This document shows, piece after piece, positions 61,751 through 64,000 of a DNA stretch of 64,000 nucleotides. Source of the stretch: JAAYAY01 sp964563135. Its GTDB lineage: Bacteria > Planctomycetota > Planctomycetia > Pirellulales > Thermoguttaceae. Location of the stretch: positions 22,196-86,195 of the forward strand of contig CAZLWV010000008.1 of NCBI GenBank assembly GCA_964563135.1, written 5' to 3'. Position numbers and translations under genes: made by a program. A model generated the notes under the pieces. It ran no database searches. It was given only the letters and a program-made list of their open reading frames with translations, and had not been told where the DNA came from. Position 1 is the stretch's first letter, and every line of letters begins with the position of its first letter.

Positions 61751-63859
61751 TCACGGCCTTCTGGGTGCCAATTCAACCCGGCAGGGGGTGTCTCTTTCGA
61801 TCTTACACCACAAAACGAGGTCCGTCCCCTCCATGTGGCGGTGATACCCGAATCTCGCAGCCGGATCCGCCGGCCGCGACTGGCCGTCAATCCTCAGCTC
61901 CGCAGCAGCCTCGCCCCAATTCTCCACCACAATCGCCAGGTTCTCGAGCGGACTGCCCTTGCTGGCCTCGAACCGGCACTCGAGCAGCATGGGAGAGGAA
62001 CCATCGCTCCGCCGGACCCGATACGCCCGTTCCGTCGGATCGTACCGGCCTCCCGCATAGCCCTCCGAAAGGATCTCCATCCTCGCCGGCCGCAGCCAGG
62101 ACCGGGCCAGCGGGAGCAGTTCCACCGCCTCGCCGCGTTCCGTCATCCCGCAAAGCATGATCTTGACCATCGATTGCCCGCTCGTCGCGTAGGCCGCACT
62201 GTGCTGGGTCGAGGTGTAGGTATGGGCGGGCCGGTCCGCAGCCACCGCGTGGCGTCCGATGATGGGAATCTGGGTCACCGGCCAGTGGTTCCGCCAGGGG
62301 AAGGGGCTGAACTGCGACCAGCCATCGCCGCCAACCCGCGTGATCGCCGGCCCGTCCGTTCCCTGGTCGTTGGGGCCAGGTCGATCGTCGAGGATCAGGA
62401 ACGGGTTGAACTTGGAGTTCAGGTAGGTGATCTGCATGTTCGCTCCCGGGAGCGCGGGATAGGCGTACTTCTTCGGCCCCCGCTCCCATCCATACACCTT
62501 GCCTTCCCCCTCCATGTTTGCCAGCGAGAGAATCCGGCGCCGGTCCAGCACGTCCTCCGGTCGCTGGCCCGCATGAAGCGGCTCGATCGACTGGCACCAC
62601 TCGTGCCATTGGTCGAAATTGCCGCTGTACATCACGACCTTCCGCACAGCCACGCCGTCGGGGTAGAGGGTGTGATACTCTTCCGCCCAGTCGCCCCAAC
62701 CGGTCTCCTCATTGATGAACGGTGCACGGTAGTAGATATCAACCGGCGAATGCCGCCAGTAGACGACGGCTCGCGCCGCGTGGTTCTCGAGAATACTCAC
62801 GTGGGAAAACTCGGCCCGCTTGTCTGACATCGATTCCGAGCAGCCCCGCTGCCCGCGATCGATTCCCCGTTCCAGAAACTCGTTGGTCAGCCAGTTGCCC
62901 CGCTCCGTGACCCAGCAGGGCGCGTAAGAAATGCCCCGCCAGCAGACCAGGCGGCAGGGAATCTGGTCGAACGTGACCACCACATCCGGTCCCGAGCCTC
63001 GCCAAAGGGCGTCCCAGCTCCGCGTATACTGGAGCCGCGTATAGAAAGCTCCGAAGTGTTCGCAAGTCTCGGGTCCCGACGGCAGGGGCGTCTGCTCCAG
63101 GGGCGCCGCCTCCTTGGGCTGCACGGATTCGAAGGCTCTCTTGACCTCTTCCGCGCTCAACGCCCGATCGTAGATCTTCACCTCGTCGAGCAACCCGTCG
63201 AAAGAGAAGTGAACCGGCAGGTTGTTGTTTTCGAACATGGCCGGCTCCGCCCCGTGGTTGCGGCCCAGCAGAAGGTCGACGTCTCGCGCCGGCTCCATCG
63301 CTCCGCGCGCTTCAAGGCGTTCCACTTGTTTCCCCCCCACATAGAGCACGACTCCGTTCTCCGGGTCAAAGCACCCTGCCACGTGGACCCACTCCAGCAG
63401 CGGCAATCTCTCCCTCGTGGTGCAGGCGAGCCACTGACCGCCGGCGGCCAGTTGGAGTCCCAGATGCCCCTCCGCGTCGACTCCCAGGAAGTAGCCCGCC
63501 GCCTTCTCGCGCCGCTGCGAAACGATCGGGCACCATCCCCACGGATACGCCCCCAGGGCGATCCAGGCCTCTATCGCGAGCCCGTCACCGACTCGCGGGG
63601 CCGCGTCGGCCTGCCGCACAACGCGCGAGGTGAAACCGTCGCACTGCAGCGCCCGCCCGGCCACCCCCGGCACCCGCCAGGTGTTCCCTGCGATCCGGTC
63701 GTCGCGTCCCCCGACCGAATCGGCCGCAACCCCGTCGCCGATCTCGTCAAACGACCACCAGGCAACAGGAAGAGTTTCTCCATGGGCCGCCAGCGGTGCC
63801 AACACCAATGCCAGACCCGCACCCAGGCGGACCAGTGCCGATCGACGACTGCGCTGCAT
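61751..63859 (-). CDS. Secreted LamG/concanavalin-like protein
   Basis: The product (702 aa) has a signal peptide (residues 1-26, ALVRLGAGLALVLAPLAAHG). Residues 30-250 are a LamG/concanavalin fold: PVAWWSFDEIGDGVAADSVG, a FEIEAWI-like strand (LAIEAWIALG), and DGLLDEVKIYDRALSAEEVK as the characteristic end. The remaining 450 residues are a separate domain with many aromatic residues (HEWCQSIEPL, QYTRSWDALWRGSG) and no recognised signature; it might be carbohydrate-active. AGGAG lies 9 bases before ATG 63859. Such proteins are frequent in planctomycetes and often act on polysaccharides. Confidence 0.78.
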   Translation of the reverse strand: MQRSRRSALVRLGAGLALVLAPLAAHGETLPVAWWSFDEIGDGVAADSVGGRDDRIAGNTWRVPGVAGRALQCDGFTSRVVRQADAAPRVGDGLAIEAWIALGAYPWGWCPIVSQRREKAAGYFLGVDAEGHLGLQLAAGGQWLACTTRERLPLLEWVHVAGCFDPENGVVLYVGGKQVERLEARGAMEPARDVDLLLGRNHGAEPAMFENNNLPVHFSFDGLLDEVKIYDRALSAEEVKRAFESVQPKEAAPLEQTPLPSGPETCEHFGAFYTRLQYTRSWDALWRGSGPDVVVTFDQIPCRLVCWRGISYAPCWVTERGNWLTNEFLERGIDRGQRGCSESMSDKRAEFSHVSILENHAARAVVYWRHSPVDIYYRAPFINEETGWGDWAEEYHTLYPDGVAVRKVVMYSGNFDQWHEWCQSIEPLHAGQRPEDVLDRRRILSLANMEGEGKVYGWERGPKKYAYPALPGANMQITYLNSKFNPFLILDDRPGPNDQGTDGPAITRVGGDGWSQFSPFPWRNHWPVTQIPIIGRHAVAADRPAHTYTSTQHSAAYATSGQSMVKIMLCGMTERGEAVELLPLARSWLRPARMEILSEGYAGGRYDPTERAYRVRRSDGSSPMLLECRFEASKGSPLENLAIVVENWGEAAAELRIDGQSRPADPAARFGYHRHMEGTDLVLWCKIERDTPCRVELAPRRP

Positions 63860-63963
63860 GGAACTCGCTCCTGACTTGGGGAGTCTTCTGCCTGAACCGA
63901 GCATCATCTTGGCATGCGTCGCCGCTCCTGAAAATACCGCGGACGGGAACGATGCACGAGGCT

Positions 63964-63998
63964 GCTAAATGGCCTTGCGTGATTCCAGGAGAGATTCC
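63964..63998 (+). repeat. Second copy of the terminal repeat of the 39.8-kb element
   Basis: Thirty-three of 35 bases match the reverse complement of 39913-39947, and 17 of 17 match 39775-39791. It lies at the end of the window, so its other end may be outside. The preceding 100 bases hold no gene. Confidence 0.6.
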
Positions 63999-64000
63999 AT

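Noticed and set aside
1..64000. tRNA, rRNA and riboswitch genes
   Set aside because: I looked for cloverleaf-like arms, conserved tRNA T-loops and common riboswitch cores in the intergenic stretches and saw none. This was by eye, so a covariance-model search is needed to be certain.

Overview
The window is about 61% or more G+C, gene-dense and AT-poor, and its gene families point to a planctomycete of the Pirellulales type. The evidence is a DUF1559 protein, a TAT-exported Gfo/Idh/MocA oxidoreductase, a MoxR/DUF58/BatA-like von Willebrand (VWA) operon, FG-GAP, NHL and LamG secreted proteins, long RpoD-like sigma factors with acidic N-termini, and a superoxide reductase. The placement is an inference from families, not from a marker gene. 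Six runs of N (80, 16 and four of 10) show that this is a scaffold; three of the short ones break a reading frame artificially.

Layout. 0-3.3 kb: tail of a MoxR ATPase, its VWA partner and a possible PilZ-like protein. 4.1-5.9 kb: RpoD-like sigma factor copy 1 behind a sigma-54-like promoter. 6.1-8.1 kb: GMP reductase, an intergenic repeat and a 55-residue zinc-ribbon protein (copy 1). 8.1-12.4 kb: three-gene leftward operon of an acyltransferase-like protein, a ketosynthase that has lost its catalytic triad, and a membrane GTPase. 12.6-18.2 kb: DUF819 permease, secretin-N/EF-hand secreted protein, Gfo/Idh/MocA oxidoreductase and orphan PAS histidine kinase, all leftward. 18.5-23.1 kb: YbaK, FG-GAP protein and a fusion of a RecA/KaiC-like domain with a PEP-synthase ATP-grasp domain, rightward. 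23.3-31.4 kb: five-gene leftward operon of NHL lipoprotein, giant VWA protein, MoxR, DUF58 and BatA-like VWA, with a transposase remnant at its end. 31.9-36.7 kb: a TsaC/YwlE-type phosphatase fusion, RpiB, an unknown protein and two glycosyltransferases. 36.9-39.8 kb: sigma factor copy 2 behind a consensus sigma-54 promoter, zinc-ribbon copy 2 and MscL. 40-50.2 kb: GH127 hydrolase, DUF1559 protein, a 3x75-bp tandem repeat, an M14 pseudopeptidase, an intact M14 carboxypeptidase and a double thioredoxin. 50.5-53.5 kb: unknown membrane protein and a PDZ-like secreted protein. 53.7-64 kb, leftward: sugar kinase, SIS isomerase, secreted six-hairpin-like protein, APC permease with a large insertion, superoxide reductase, site-2 protease with CBS domains and a LamG protein.

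Most notable signals. (1) Two RpoD-like sigma genes, both with TTG starts, both downstream of GG-N10-GC sigma-54-like elements, and both followed by a copy of the same four-cysteine 55-aa protein; the second small protein is easily missed. (2) A ketosynthase with Cys, His and His replaced by Gly, Asp and Asn, next to an acyltransferase-like gene and a GTPase. (3) A TsaC fused to a phosphatase carrying the YwlE arginine-phosphatase signature. (4) An M14 pseudoenzyme next to its active paralogue. (5) Several uncharacterised repeats: a 164-bp element with terminal inverted repeats and a further copy of its end at the right edge of the window, a 20-bp perfect inverted repeat, a dispersed 65-bp repeat and a 75-bp tandem repeat.
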